Assembly: GCA_034769895.1 (NCBI GenBank)
Contig: CM068372.1
Span: 377,432,910 to 377,496,909 of the forward strand
Reading direction: 5' to 3'
Source: Magicicada septendecula
Lineage: Eukaryota; Arthropoda; Insecta; Hemiptera; Cicadidae
Length of the DNA: 64,000 nt
A program made the position numbers and the translations under genes. The notes beneath the pieces were generated by a model. It did no database searches, had not been told where the DNA came from, and saw only the letters and a program-made list of their open reading frames with translations. How positions within the stretch are numbered: the first letter of the stretch is position 1; every line of letters begins with the position of its first letter. Below are positions 1-10,455 of the stretch, piece after piece.

Positions 1-2057
1 AAAGAAATATTAGTAAATAATTAAGTTAATTGATGTAATGAAAATATAAATACACCTTATTATAGATACAGAAACCATACAAATAATTGTAACATATAGT
101 GTTCATAAGATTGTCCAGTAAACAACAAATAATGACATGTTCACTATAACATTTATAACAAGAGTGAAGCATAACATAGACAGTGTCAGGGTAATTAATA
201 AATTAACTGGCAAAAGACTAATTAGTTAGTACAGAATTTGTTTTATAAAATCTGCATGTTTTATGTTTAAGCACATTGTTTTATTATCATAGTATTTGTG
301 TTGTTTTTTGTATGTAATAGGTGGAACAGTTATTTTAAAGGAATATCAATTAAATGATATTAATTTCATGTTTTATGTTAACAAATATAACCATAGAACT
401 GGTGTTAAACAGTTATAAATTGATTTGGCAAAGCAGAATAGACTATAAAAGATGTTATGGCTAAGTGTCAAACAATTATACAGTTTAGGTAAAAAACCAG
501 TTAATTTGTTCAAGGATTCAGTACAATCATAGCCATGTGTGCATGAATTTAAAATAATAGAATAGTATGTATTTTGTTTTGATAAAATAATGTTATGTGT
601 TAAACAGTTTTTATAATTGTTAAAGGATAATTTAACTGTTAAAGATTTTAAACATGGTGATGAAAATAACACCAGTACATAGGCCAGGTGAAACCAACTT
701 TTGTAAATTTTGAACAATAATATTAGAGATTTTGCAAAACAAAGGTGAAAGGATAAATATATTTATAGGTAATAGTGTACACAACGAATATAGAAACAAA
801 ATAATACATATCAAGTTATTTAAGAAAATTTCAAATAACAAAATTGTAACATCTGTAGTTCTTAAGTAAAAATAGGCATGTTTAGTGTCTAAATGTAACA
901 AATGTAAAGATCAAAATAATGCTGATAATGGTTTTAAATTCCCATTCAGTACAGAAAAGTTATGTTAATTTAAAGATTTTGAACAAATTTCGACTTTGAA
1001 ATAATGAAAGTATATGACAATGTATATCCGAATTAGCCAACCAGATTCCAAGTTTACCCTTAGTAACCAGAAATTTCGGATAAATAAAATGAGACTTCTT
1101 TGACAACGAGCTTAGCGGATAGACGCGTTTGTAAAACGTCCGACATATTATATAATAAACAGTGTAAAAAACGATACAAACATATTAATACTGTTAGAAG
1201 TAAATAACACGAACCTTTTACACTAAGAGAAGAACAACAATTATATGAGGGAGAAGACCCAAGAACCAGGAAGAAGATCTGAAGTGGACGAGGACCCTGT
1301 ATTCGACAAGAACCATAAAAGAAGAGGATTTGGTGATTTTTGACAACTTATTATATTGTGCATCAACACCCACATTTGTATACACGACTTTTAAATACTA
1401 ATCAACTAAAACTACAGACACCATATAACACCAACACTAAGAACACTCACTAATAACACGATTTGAGATTGACACCTTTTCAAACACCACAAGAACCTTT
1501 GATTTACATAATAATTATTAAAGCCTGAATTGGACATAACCTATTTGAACTGATAACCACTATACAACTGCCTGTGTGCACGTTACACTTTAACATTGTA
1601 ATATCCTTTAATTGTAAAACTTGTATTTTGATTTATAGAATAATATTTTGTTTAATTGTAATCCCCGAACCATATACGCCCTGAGATACTTTATTTTTTA
1701 ATAGAAACGTTAACGAAGCATTGTTTTGGTCTGAAAGAAAAGAAAAATACTGAATGTTGGCTACCACTGCCAACTGGTAAAAAGAAGACTTATAATTTGC
1801 GCCACAATTGTGATTATCCTGTTCAAATTTAAGAACAATTAAACAGTGTGTTTTCTGAATAAAGGATTCCTATAAGGATATGTGTTTGATGCTATATTTG
1901 TGTCGTTATTATTGCTGTTTTATTTAGGAAATAAATTCACAGACTGCAGTGGACACGACGGTTGGCAACGTTGAGTGACGTCACGGAGACGTGCGGTATA
2001 GTGGGAGCAAGCGGCAATTTACAAAACCATTCGCCGTCCTACATAACACATTCATAA
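1..2057. other. AT-rich DNA without a gene; possible LTR of an element cut by the window edge
   Basis: I see no recognisable coding region. The short reverse-strand ORFs between 373 and 901 are AT-rich and match no family I know. A poly(A)-signal-like AATAAA occurs near 1857, and about 200 bases later the sequence enters an array of PBS-like modules (2058-2300). That order, poly(A) signal then PBS, is what the 3' part of an LTR followed by a leader looks like. Base composition resembles the giant LTRs at 46-63.5 kb, but I could not align the two reliably by eye. Treat the LTR reading as inference. Confidence 0.35.
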
Positions 2058-2300
2058 TTACAAATTGACGACTCCAGTGCGAGTTAGTCACTACATTATT
2101 TATCTATGTTACAAATTGACATTTCCAACGGGCGGTGTATGTAATTCAAGTGCACACAACACTAAATACAAGTAACCTATTCCTGATAACATTGTACGTA
2201 ACGGAAAGTTGTACGTTACAAGTTGACGAACCCGAAGTGAGGCTAAGAAACAATAATAATTGGTTACAAATTGACGAACCCAACGCGGGGCTTTACAAAA
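2058..2300 (+). repeat. Array of four primer-binding-site-like modules
   Basis: The core TTACAARTTGAC starts at 2058, 2109, 2216 and 2264. The third and fourth copies continue as GACGAACCC(A/G)A followed by a G-rich run (fourth copy: CCCAACGCGGGGCT). Known family fact: the tRNA-Lys PBS of many LTR elements reads TGGCGCCCAACGTGGGGC, and the fourth copy resembles it closely. The spacing is irregular (51, 107 and 48 bases). The same module, with TTACA just before it, occurs twice at the LTR/internal junction of the giant element (49,392-49,488). I read this as the leader edge of a related element with a multiplied PBS. Confidence 0.55.
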
Positions 2301-2339
2301 GAAGGACGTTAGCCCTGATTTATCGTTTTATTACAATAT

Positions 2340-2579
2340 TTAGGCCCGAACCGGTTCAACTCCTATAAAGGGCATTACTTTTGTCTTTGATTCATATATG
2401 GTACAGTTATATTCCTTTCCTATTTGATGTAAGATGTATAGTGCTCGTTGGAGATCGTCTTCTGAAGTGGCGAATATACGAGTTTGGTCATCCGCGAAGA
2501 GAATGGTTTTCAAGTTTTTATTTCGGTGGATTTTAATACCGTCAGGGGATTGTTCTTTCCATTTTTTGAGGAGATATAT
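2340..2579 (-). pseudogene. LINE reverse-transcriptase fragment (FADD region)
   Basis: The reverse strand encodes an 80-codon open stretch ending in a stop at 2340-2342. It contains the catalytic FADDQ motif of non-LTR retrotransposon reverse transcriptases (codons at 2484-2498), then a helix-rich segment (SEDDLQRALYILHQ) and the KTKVM..F.G..PVR block that follows in this group. Both ends of the RT domain are missing, so this is a fragment of roughly 80 of several hundred residues. It lies directly against the PBS-like array and points the opposite way, so the array-bearing element was probably truncated here by rearrangement or insertion. The LINE clade cannot be fixed from this piece. Confidence 0.75.
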
Positions 2580-3404
2580 ACTAACAATTCTACTAAAATT
2601 AACCTAGAAGAATGACTTTCAAAGAGCATCCCTTAGCATAATAATACTTCCACATCATCGTATGCGAGTTTTCTTTACGGCTGTCGTCGCCTCTCACAGC
2701 CGCCTTTTCCACTGTTTGGGGTCCGTCCATTCACCATACCCCAATCCTCTATTTTATGAAGCGATGTTCACTTCTCTGTTCTTATCAGAATACTTTACAA
2801 TAGAAAAATTAACGAAATAATTAATCGAAGACCTTTATATTACAAAATCGGAAAGGAACACATTACACGTGATTATTATTTTAATTATTTGAAACAAATA
2901 GTTAAACGAGACGGCCGTGCGGATTCTGAACAAATTAACGCTGGGTGTCACGTGACGGCCAGCAGCGGCCCCCCACCCACCCAGTGGCGTCGACGGACGC
3001 AGGAGTAATATGGCCGGCCAGGAGGAAGGAAACTCCACTAAATCTTGTGTTGTTTGTTTTGTGCGCGCAGAGTACGACTCCTCCCCCGCTTCTCGTACAA
3101 ATAACGCAATATATCACCGGCCAAATCCGGTGTTAAGTGTTCGAATTGTATAAAAGTTGGAGAAAAAGAAAACTCTCCGCCGCCGCCGCCGATAGACAAG
3201 AGGGTATTTCTCTGCTTCCGTTCCGCCTTTAGCGCCCGGCTAACTACCTGCAAGCTGAACGAATTAACGATTCCCCACTTACTTAAGTCCTTCTTTAATC
3301 GGTACTTAAGATTACTCTTCACCTTTGATACAATTTTTTTTCGCTAAAGTGCCACAATTATGTTTGGTTTCAAAATATGTTGTATTATAAACACTCTAAA
3401 AAAT
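2580..3404. other. No gene seen; includes a GC-rich segment
   Basis: No family is recognised. The part from about 2935 to 3240 is GC-rich, with a CCG triplet run near 3180-3190, and contrasts with the AT-rich surroundings. The short ORFs across it on both strands show no conserved domain. Confidence 0.5.
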
Positions 3405-3720
3405 AAAACTCGCAGAGACACGCTCCCTAAGTTTTACCAAGTGACGACAACACCTGATTTTCTCTATGGGTGTGAAACAAGGACTTTAACGAAGGACTAC
3501 CAGCGTATACAGACCAAAAAAAGAGATCTGGACGAGCTGTCGCTGGGTATATGTTCATTGACCAGAAGAAAAATATAGATATCAAGACTGAACTGAATAC
3601 GTACAATCTTTGTAGCAAAATACAAGAATATAGATACAAAATGGTTAGCCCATTTACAGCGACATAGCGAGGCGGGTGCTACATTAAGAGGACGGCGTAG
3701 TTTGGGACAGCCGAGAACAA
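3405..3720 (+). pseudogene. LINE reverse-transcriptase C-terminal remnant
   Basis: The first frame (to the stop at 3576-3578) reads through a LPKFYQ..TTP..LYGCET.TLTK block, which matches the conserved (L)YGSETWTLTK region near the C-terminus of non-LTR retrotransposon polyproteins. After a frame change, 3580-3720 encodes a degenerate IKTELN.YNL..KI.EYR segment and a GRRS.GQPRTR box, which is the usual last block of these ORFs. The order and spacing fit one 5'-truncated insertion that has since gained frameshifts. No catalytic domain is left. The element type is sure; the clade is not. Confidence 0.7.
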
Positions 3721-3970
3721 GGTGTATCGTGTGGGGGGGGGGCAGTGTTGGAGACTAACAGGGGCGTATTTACGGGGGAGGAATGAACGGGACTGGACCC
3801 CCCCCTCAGAGGGTCGAAAAAGGTTGACGAAATTTCTTAATCTCTTAATTCGTTTAGGCTATTTTGTTGTTGTTTTTTTTTTAGCTAAGTATTTTTTTAA
3901 GTATACAAACAGGTTTATTACACAGCATTTGCATGTAGGCCTACATTCGAAATATGAAATCTAGGATAAT

Positions 3971-4226
3971 CAAAATTAGTTACCGGGCTGTTTGGCCGTG
4001 GTCTAAGGTTTCCGATTAAACCAGACATTTCAGCAGCACTACTGGCTGCCATCTTCAGTGGAAGAAACGAGTCGACACTAACGTGGATGTCGTACGTTAG
4101 GACCACAGTACTGTGGCTAAGGCCTTAACCACTGGCTGAAGATGGCAGCCAGTAGTGCTGCTGAAACGTCTGGTTTAATCGGAAAGCTTAGACCACGGCC
4201 AAACAGCCCGGTAACTAATTTTCACT
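3971..4226. repeat. Foldback element of the R2 family
   Basis: Two arms of about 88 bases are inverted around a 75-base centre. The left arm starts at AAAATTAGTTACCGGGCTG (3972) and the right arm ends with its complement at about 4225. The centre holds a hairpin CTAACGT(4078-4084)/ACGTTAG(4094-4100) and the palindrome CCACAGTACTGTGG (4103-4116). Read on the minus strand, the same elements occur in the same order as in the R2 copies at 7.8 and 10.2 kb. Each arm carries a CTGAAGA-stem-GAAA(C/T) motif (right arm 4136-4167). Confidence 0.75.
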
Positions 4227-5209
4227 CAAATGACACCGGCCGTGTTAGCCTTCGCACAACTATAGGAAAATCAATTCAGTCAATAAATATCTTCTAAACA
4301 ATGTTTCAATAACGCGTATTTTTGTGTTATTACCCTTTACTTTAATGGGACTGATTTCAGGATGTTATCACATACTTTTAAACCACTTCAAAGATATTAA
4401 CGTTGATTAGTTTTGGCATGTTTTTTTTCCTTTTATACGAAGCCCTTCGACCGAACCCCCCCCCCCACAGGTCGAAGTGCAGAAACGCCAATGGAGACTA
4501 AGCCTTGGAGTTGATGATGATGTCGCAATAAATCATTTTTAGATTCATCCAAATTATTCTTTTAAACAAACCTTGCAGTAACATACGATCGTCTGAAGAA
4601 AAAAACGTTGGCAAAAGAAAACTAAAGCGGAGAAAAATATTAGTTTGAAAACCACTTACGCGATCAATAGACACTTACAAGAAGGGACGAATAAAACAAC
4701 AACAAAATTTAAATAATAAAACTGAATAACAAAGCGGCAGTAATGGCGCGTGTCGGCCTAACGATTGTGCCAACTGGCGTAAACCCGTTAGCGCGTCGTC
4801 AGTTAATCATGTCTGGGTGCTGGGCCGCAGTTGCCTCCCTCCTTCTCCTCTAACAAACTACTACTTAACATAACCACACACATACAGAGCCGCCTCTGTC
4901 GCCGATAAATCTAGTTATTGCGCAAAACGGACGGCGCTGTTGCGTCTCTTCCATCATATTCGAATAAAGCAGAGAATTTAAGCATCCATACTTAATATTT
5001 ACCGAGGCTCCTTTGGATACTACAAGTATTTCAAAGTTTTACATGAACAGGTTACTGGCCTGTTGCACAACCCCCTACCAGGAGGACCAGAGACTCTTCT
5101 GTCAGGGTTACCATACCTTAGCTGACAGGCCCCTGTTTTGGGACGCAGGAGATTCGCCCTCACTCTTCTCTTTCCGAGATACGATTTTGTGGCTTTGGTG
5201 GCGTGGGTC
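4227..5209. other. No gene seen
   Basis: The sequence is mixed, with a C9-10 run near 4457 and a more GC-rich part at about 4730-4950. No conserved coding block was found on either strand. Confidence 0.5.
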
Positions 5210-5525
5210 ATGACAAAAAAGGAATGCGACAAGATTCAGAATGATGAAGTGCAGTTTCTTCGAAATACTTTCAATTATACATTGCAAGATAGAATAAGGA
5301 ATGAACATATCAGAGCAGAAGTCGAAATAAAGGACATAAATGAAATTACTTCAATTTACAGAAGGCAATGGTGGGATCATCTGCAAAGGATGACAGAGGA
5401 TCGATTGCCGAAAGCGGCACTGAACTATAGAGCCATTGGTAGAAGAGACGTGGGTCGTCCGAGGATACGATGGGTGCCGGAACAGGTACGGGTGCCGATA
5501 ACCTAATCCTTGAAGAGAAGAAGGC
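5210..5525 (+). pseudogene. LINE reverse-transcriptase C-terminal remnant with 3' end
   Basis: An open frame from 5210 to the stop at 5504-5506 encodes the typical end of a non-LTR retrotransposon polyprotein. It holds an I..DEVQFLR block, an IRNE.IRAE...INE segment, then YRRQWWDHLQRMTEDRLPK and the terminal GRRDVGRPR.RWVPEQV box. The nucleotides CCTAATCCTTGAAG after the ORF recur at the end of the copy at 7243-7389, so both are probably 3' ends of the same LINE family. The RT core is absent, as expected for 5'-truncated target-primed insertions. The frame is unusually clean for its length, which suggests a fairly young copy. Confidence 0.8.
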
Positions 5526-6554
5526 TAAATATTTCCGACTACAAGACCTTGTGTTGCCTCTTCTCCTTGTTCTACGTGTCAGAAAAATCGGCATACAGAC
5601 GATAATCTCGTTGTGTCACACCCAATAATCGTGTCTAGGAACAAAATGATATGAGTTCACACCAAAAGTGTGAACTGACGTAATGACGAAATCGCATCAA
5701 GCAGTGTGTCACATCGGCATGACATCAGGTAGAAGTGAGCGCGCGGAGGAGTCAGCTCAGTTCAGTTCTTCACACTGAGAAACTAGTGACAGCAGTTTTA
5801 AATAAGTTTCCTCGTCAATCCTTAAATAATGGTACCAGTCTTTAGGGTGTGGCTTTAGCCCCATCAAAGCATTTGTGTTAATATTTTGCTCGTTTTAAAA
5901 ACCAATCTTTAATCCACAGTTTTCGTTTGCTCTTATTTCTACAAGCCAACAGGCTACAGCACCCCACAGTAGCAATTCCTCTCCTTCTGACATAATAAAC
6001 TACAAAAACCAACTTTCGGCACAACACACAACTGCGACTACACGGCGAGTAAGTTCCAACAGAAGACGGCGGTAGACTGATGTGACCGTGAGTAGACAAC
6101 ACATTATTTCAGTTCGATGTGGCGCATGAAAATGAACACACTGATATGACACACCGAAATGGTCGTATGTAGGCCGCATAAGTGTATGTATTCTTCTTCC
6201 ATCAGAGAATACATGAATCACCTGTTCCGGTCCCAAAGGAAACACATTCACTTCACCAACGCTTCCCAGATCTTCCTATACTTCTTTGCCCAGTAGGCTT
6301 GTATTGCCAACCACCTTTAGGGAACCTGCTACCCGGCATCTTATTCAGATGATCAATACATCTGTCTTTGTTTTCCACCTGTGCAGGCGACAAAAGCTAT
6401 GCCTTTTATTGGCAAATATCCCGTGCGAACTAAGATTGTATTAGATAATAAAAGTATAGATGCAGTTGTCAGATTTACGCTATCTTGATTGTGACATCAC
6501 TTACGACGTAGGCCATATGATGTTGATCACAATATGGGCTCGTTTCACACAGAA
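5526..6554. other. No gene seen; contains one perfect 9-bp hairpin
   Basis: A perfect inverted repeat AGTTCACAC/GTGTGAACT with a 5-base loop lies at 5654-5676. Downstream, near 5750-5762, there is a TCAGTT-rich stretch resembling an arthropod initiator. No TATA box, splice pattern or conserved ORF supports a gene. The reverse ORFs at 5878-6251 match nothing I know. Confidence 0.45.
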
Positions 6555-6692
6555 TGTGGAAGAATTTATCAAGCTTTATCGAGGAAAACAAGAAAAGAGA
6601 CTCGAGTAAAATTTTATAAGGTAAAGGCTATGCCGGTGTCGTTATATGATTCTGAAACTTGGGTTCCGGTGAAGAAACAGACTCTACAATGA
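6555..6692 (+). pseudogene. LINE reverse-transcriptase C-terminal remnant
   Basis: This short open stretch of 45 codons ends at TGA (6690-6692). It reads RVKFYKVKAMPVSLYDSETW followed by VKKQ. It matches the K.YK....P.LLYGSETW.L.KK segment of non-LTR retrotransposon polyproteins, with D for G in the YGSETW motif. Both sides run out of recognisable homology, so it is an isolated relic. Confidence 0.65.
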
Positions 6693-7242
6693 AGACAAAG
6701 AGGTGAAAAGTTTTAACATCCAAGATCGTATTGCAGAGGACAAAGAGAGATGAATTGGCACATGAAGTAATCCACACCTGGTGGACACGGGCTTAGCACA
6801 CCCGATGTAGCGTAGCCTAGCTGGATTCTCACCACATTGCTTCAGTCGCACCAACTGTTGGTCTTTTCGACCCCGACGCTATTAGGTTTCGATGTCTAGG
6901 GAGTCTTTCGTTTGTCATACTTCAATTCTTGTTATACTTACTCTATAATTCTTGTTATCTTATTTTCTTTCGTGCTATCCGGTACGGGTTAAACGTGACA
7001 ATCGGTCGACGGTCCTAGGGGCGGAAGTGAAAGCTTTCCCAACGTCACTAGGGTCGGTAGAACCTAGGAGGTCGGTTTTCGAACGAAACCCGGAACAGGA
7101 CCAGAGGCTCAGAAGCTCATCCCGGTGGGTTTAGACGCTACTCTACAGGATGCTGTTAACTATCTACCATTCTCAATAGAAAGAAGATACTAGGACGAAA
7201 CTGGGGTTCCACCCATTGTTGGGACAGCTCACGAGCAACAAA

Positions 7243-7425
7243 AGAAGGTGGTGTGAACATTTGGGAAGAAAGGCGGCTGACAGGATTCAAGTGCCAGCAA
7301 TGGAATATAGACCGGTGGGCAAGAGAGATGTAGGACGGCCGAGAGCGAAGTGGGTCCCGGAACAGGTTCAGGATGAGCCTAATCCTTGAGGTTGATGATG
7401 GTGGTGGTGGTGATGATGATGATGA
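7243..7425 (+). pseudogene. LINE 3' end with (GAT/GGT)n tail
   Basis: The frame from 7243 to the stop at 7387-7389 encodes RRWCEHLGRK.ADR..VPAMEY.P and the terminal GKRDVGRPRAKWVPEQVQ box of a non-LTR retrotransposon ORF. The ORF is followed by CCTAATCCTTGAGG and then a GATGGTGGTGGTG-type triplet repeat to about 7425, a common form of LINE 3' tail. The nucleotide end matches the copy at 5210-5525, which supports one family and fixes the 3' boundary at about 7390. The rest of the element is missing (5' truncation). Confidence 0.8.
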
Positions 7426-7761
7426 CGGCATACAATAAAATTCAAAGTAGGCTGTAAGTCGCTTGACATAAAAATTAATTGTCCACTACTAGTAGTGTAA
7501 GTACTGACGACAAGGCTGCAATGGAGTCTCAGGGAGATAAAATATTACTACGCTGGCTTACGTTATTCATGGGTTACGTCACATTTTGCACGCGTTGTGT
7601 GTGCGACAAGATTACGCAATGCGTCTCTTCGCCTTCCAGACTGCGGTCGATTATTCTACCGGCGTGCAGGTCAATCTTGTCACGAACCACGCCACAGAGG
7701 CGTTTCGGAAGCAGCCAGCCAGTTGAATTGCAGTACGAGCAAGTAATATAAACAAAAAAAA

Positions 7762-8030
7762 TCGGTATGGAGAATCATACATGACTTCCATGTTCTAAGA
7801 TTTATATTTAAAATCATTTTCGAAATATATTTCCATAGAAACTACTTCTTTCTTCAGCCTTAACCGCAGTACTGTGGTCACTAACGTATACCACCTCACG
7901 TTAGCGCACTCGATTTTCACTGATGATGGCAGTCGATGGCACTGCCGAAACATCTGGTTTTGGAGAAAACATTGGACCACGGTCGAACTGCCCGGGAAGG
8001 AATTTTAACAGCGAATTACTTCTTTGTTAA
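7762..8030 (+). repeat. R2 repeat, copy 1 (with hammerhead-like core)
   Basis: This stretch is nearly the same as 10,195-10,455. In order it has a GGTATGGAGAA(C/T)CATACATGA start, the palindromic GCAGTACTGTGG, a hairpin CTAACGT(7881-7887)/ACGTTAG(7898-7904), and a CTGATGA-stem-GAAAC motif (7920-7951). It ends in GCCCGGGAAGGAATTTTAAC. The element class is not known to me. The order is shared with the foldback at 3971-4226. Confidence 0.75.
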
Positions 8031-8064
8031 AAAATATCCCCTCCCTCTCCAACTACCCTTTTCA

Positions 8065-8454
8065 TTTATAGATATTTCATCAACCTTTCTACAGTGGATT
8101 ACTATGACTTTCTTTTCACGATACTTTATTTATCAAAATTAAGTACTTTACTCTTGTTAAAACATAAAACGTTACAGGTAAACTACCCCTTTCCCTTAAC
8201 CGGTCTTCACCAAAATCAATAGGCCTTCAGTCCTCTACAACTCGGACACATATGCAAAAATATATTTGATTCTGTTGGAATTTGCGGCAGTTATCGTTGG
8301 CTATAAAAAAATTCTACACACACACAGACAGACACTTTTTGGAAAATTACTTTTCATGTTTTGAGGGTAGTAGAATCAGAATCAGCTCTTATCTCGAACA
8401 CGAATTTTTTCGCGATCACCATACTTCCATTTCCTTATTAAACATGGAAGTAAA
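8065..8454 (+). repeat. R1 repeat, copy A
   Basis: R1 is a roughly 310-390-base interspersed repeat with four copies here (8065, 9868 reverse, 11,928 and 24,596). It runs from AAGTACTTTACTCTTGTTAAAAC to ACTTCCAT...ATGGAAGT, with conserved GGTAAACTACCCC and GATCTTCACCAAAATCAAT(A)GGCC-type blocks. It encodes no conserved protein in any frame. Copies A and D also share about 75 extra bases at the 5' side. Its class is unassigned. Confidence 0.75.
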
Positions 8455-8855
8455 AATCATAAAAGAACACAAAACTACACTTACCGATGCGCAATACTAT
8501 CGAAATTACCAACGAGAATATCCGAAGACTAATGAAAATAACGTAAGACGTAAAAAAACGAGTCTATGCATACGGACTGCGTAGGCCTACTACCGTACGT
8601 GCACGAAGGGAGAGTAAAGCGACGCTGACGGGCTGCGAAAACAATAAATTCCAGACTCATGGAAAGGAGAAAGTAAAGATATTGGAGGAACGAAGAAAGT
8701 GCGGAGTTGGAAAACACATCCAGAGAAGAGAAATAAAAGCAAAGTAATTCCTCGTTAACCACGGGGCTGATGAGATCGAGGATGGAGGAAAATCCCTTAA
8801 TTTAATGATGTAGTAGAGGCTTATCTGTTTATTTTATTCGTTTGTGTGTGCAAAG
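8455..8855. other. No gene seen
   Basis: Unremarkable sequence between R1 copy A and a LINE fragment. The ORFs here are R1-derived or lack conserved motifs. Confidence 0.45.
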
Positions 8856-9655
8856 GTATTCGTTTTTGTAGGACCAGCCCTGCAGTTTGCAGACGATCAA
8901 GTGATATGTGCAAATGAAAAAGAAGATCTGGAATATATGACGCACAAACTGAAGGAAGATTATGAAAAATGGGGATTACTGATGAACATAGAAAAAACGC
9001 AGTATCTGTGTGTCGGAGAAGAATCAACAGATTTAATCTTGGAAAACAACGAACGTATAAAAAATGCAACAGCTACAAATACTTAGGAATAAACTTTAAC
9101 GAAGAAGGAACAGATGATGTTAAAATATATTTAAGAATAAACAAAGCAAAACAAATAATTAGATCATTGAATGGGATTCTATGGAGTACAGAAATTGGAT
9201 CAGAAAGGAAAAAAGAATATACGGTACTATGATTAAAAGCATGTTGATGTACGGATCCGAAACATGGAGAATAACGGAACAGGTAAAATGAAAGTTAGAA
9301 GCTACACAAATGCTTTGGATGCTTTCAGACGAACTGCTAGAACATCAAGGCTAGAGCGAATACGAAATGAAACGATCAAAGAAGAAATGGGCGTACAAAA
9401 GACAATCATCGACTGCACTGAAGAAAAACAACTAATCTGGTACGGACACGTACAAAGCATGGGACAAGACCGACTACCAAAGAAAACAAAGAGATGGATA
9501 CCTAGATAGCACAGAAAGAAAGGAAGCCCCAAGAAAACATGGATAGAGTGCATAAGAGATCAATGAGGCGATAGAGGACTAAACGATGAAAACTGCAACG
9601 ACAGACAACAATGGAGGCTGGGCATCGGACAACGTCGTAGGACGTTTTGACCCCG
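8856..9655 (+). pseudogene. LINE reverse transcriptase, C-terminal half, frameshifted
   Basis: This is the longest LINE remnant of the left half. It starts just before the catalytic FADD motif (LQFADDQVICANEKEDL), followed by W.L..NIEKTQYLCVG. After a frameshift near 9064 come YKYLGI.F...GTDD and AKQIIRSLNGILWSTEIG. Then, in other frames, follow YGSETW, an RIRNETIKEEMGV block, KQLIWYGHVQSM and LGIGQRR near 9625-9645. This is the standard order of the palm/thumb and C-terminal part of an insect non-LTR retrotransposon ORF. At least three frame changes and several stops make it non-functional. The N-terminal endonuclease and the first RT blocks are absent, consistent with 5' truncation. Confidence 0.85.
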
Positions 9656-9867
9656 AAAAAAAGGTTATGACCAGTATATGACACTTTCAGACTTCACTAA
9701 CTTCCACAAAGACTTTCTTTTGGAGACACCGGTAACATTTAGAAATACAGTAAATAAAGTACATACGGATAAGTATCGGGGATAAGTACATGCGGAGAAG
9801 AGAAGGATTATTTGCAAGTTAAGAAAAGAAAGAAACAGTTGTAGAAATCCGTAGTTTTTAGTTTTTT

Positions 9868-10190
9868 TTTTTACTTCCATGTTCCGTAAGGAATGAAAGT
9901 ATTGTGATCACGAAAAAATCGTGTTCTAGACGAGGGCTGATTCTGATTGTACTACCCTTAAACATGAAGAAAAGTCATTTTCCGAAAAGGGTCCGTGTAT
10001 GTGTTTGTGTGTAGAATTTTTTCTACGGTGAACGATAACTGCCGCAAATTCAAACAGAATCAAATAATTTTTTTCGTATGTGCCCGAGTTGTACAGGACT
10101 CTAGTCCTATTGATTTTGGTGAGGATCGGTTAAGGGGAAGGGTAGTTTACCTGCAACGTTTTAGTTTTTAACACGAGTAAAGTACTTAAA
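9868..10190 (-). repeat. R1 repeat, copy B (reverse)
   Basis: Reverse-complement copy of R1. It begins with TTACTTCCATGTTCCG (the R1 end) and runs to GAGTAAAGTACTTAA (the R1 start). It directly abuts R2 copy 2. Confidence 0.75.
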
Positions 10191-10194
10191 ATTG

Positions 10195-10455
10195 GTATGG
10201 AGAACCATACATGATTTCCATGTTCTAAGATTTATATTTAAAATCATTTTCGAAATGAAATTTCCATAGGAACTACTTCTTTCTTCAGCCTTAACGACAG
10301 TACTGTGGTCACTAACGTATACCACCTCACGTTAGCGCACTCGATTTTCACTGATGATGGCAGTCAATGGCACTGCCGAAATGTCTGGTTTTGCAGAAAA
10401 AAATTGGCCAAACAGCCCGGGAAGGAATTTTAACAACAAACTACTTCTTTGTTGC
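10195..10455 (+). repeat. R2 repeat, copy 2
   Basis: Second near-full R2 copy, very similar to 7762-8030. It keeps the hairpin and the CTGATGA motif (10,351), but the downstream box is GAAAT rather than GAAAC (10,378-10,382), and about ten bases of the ACCACGGTC region are lost. Confidence 0.75.

Noticed and set aside
373-901. Two reverse ORFs in the AT-rich left end
   Set aside because: Low-complexity, Leu/Ile/Phe/Tyr-rich, overlapping in different frames.
2135-2368. 77-codon ORF across the PBS array
   Set aside because: The repeated QVDEPEV/QIDEPNA-like motif in it is produced by the PBS-like modules, not by a protein repeat.
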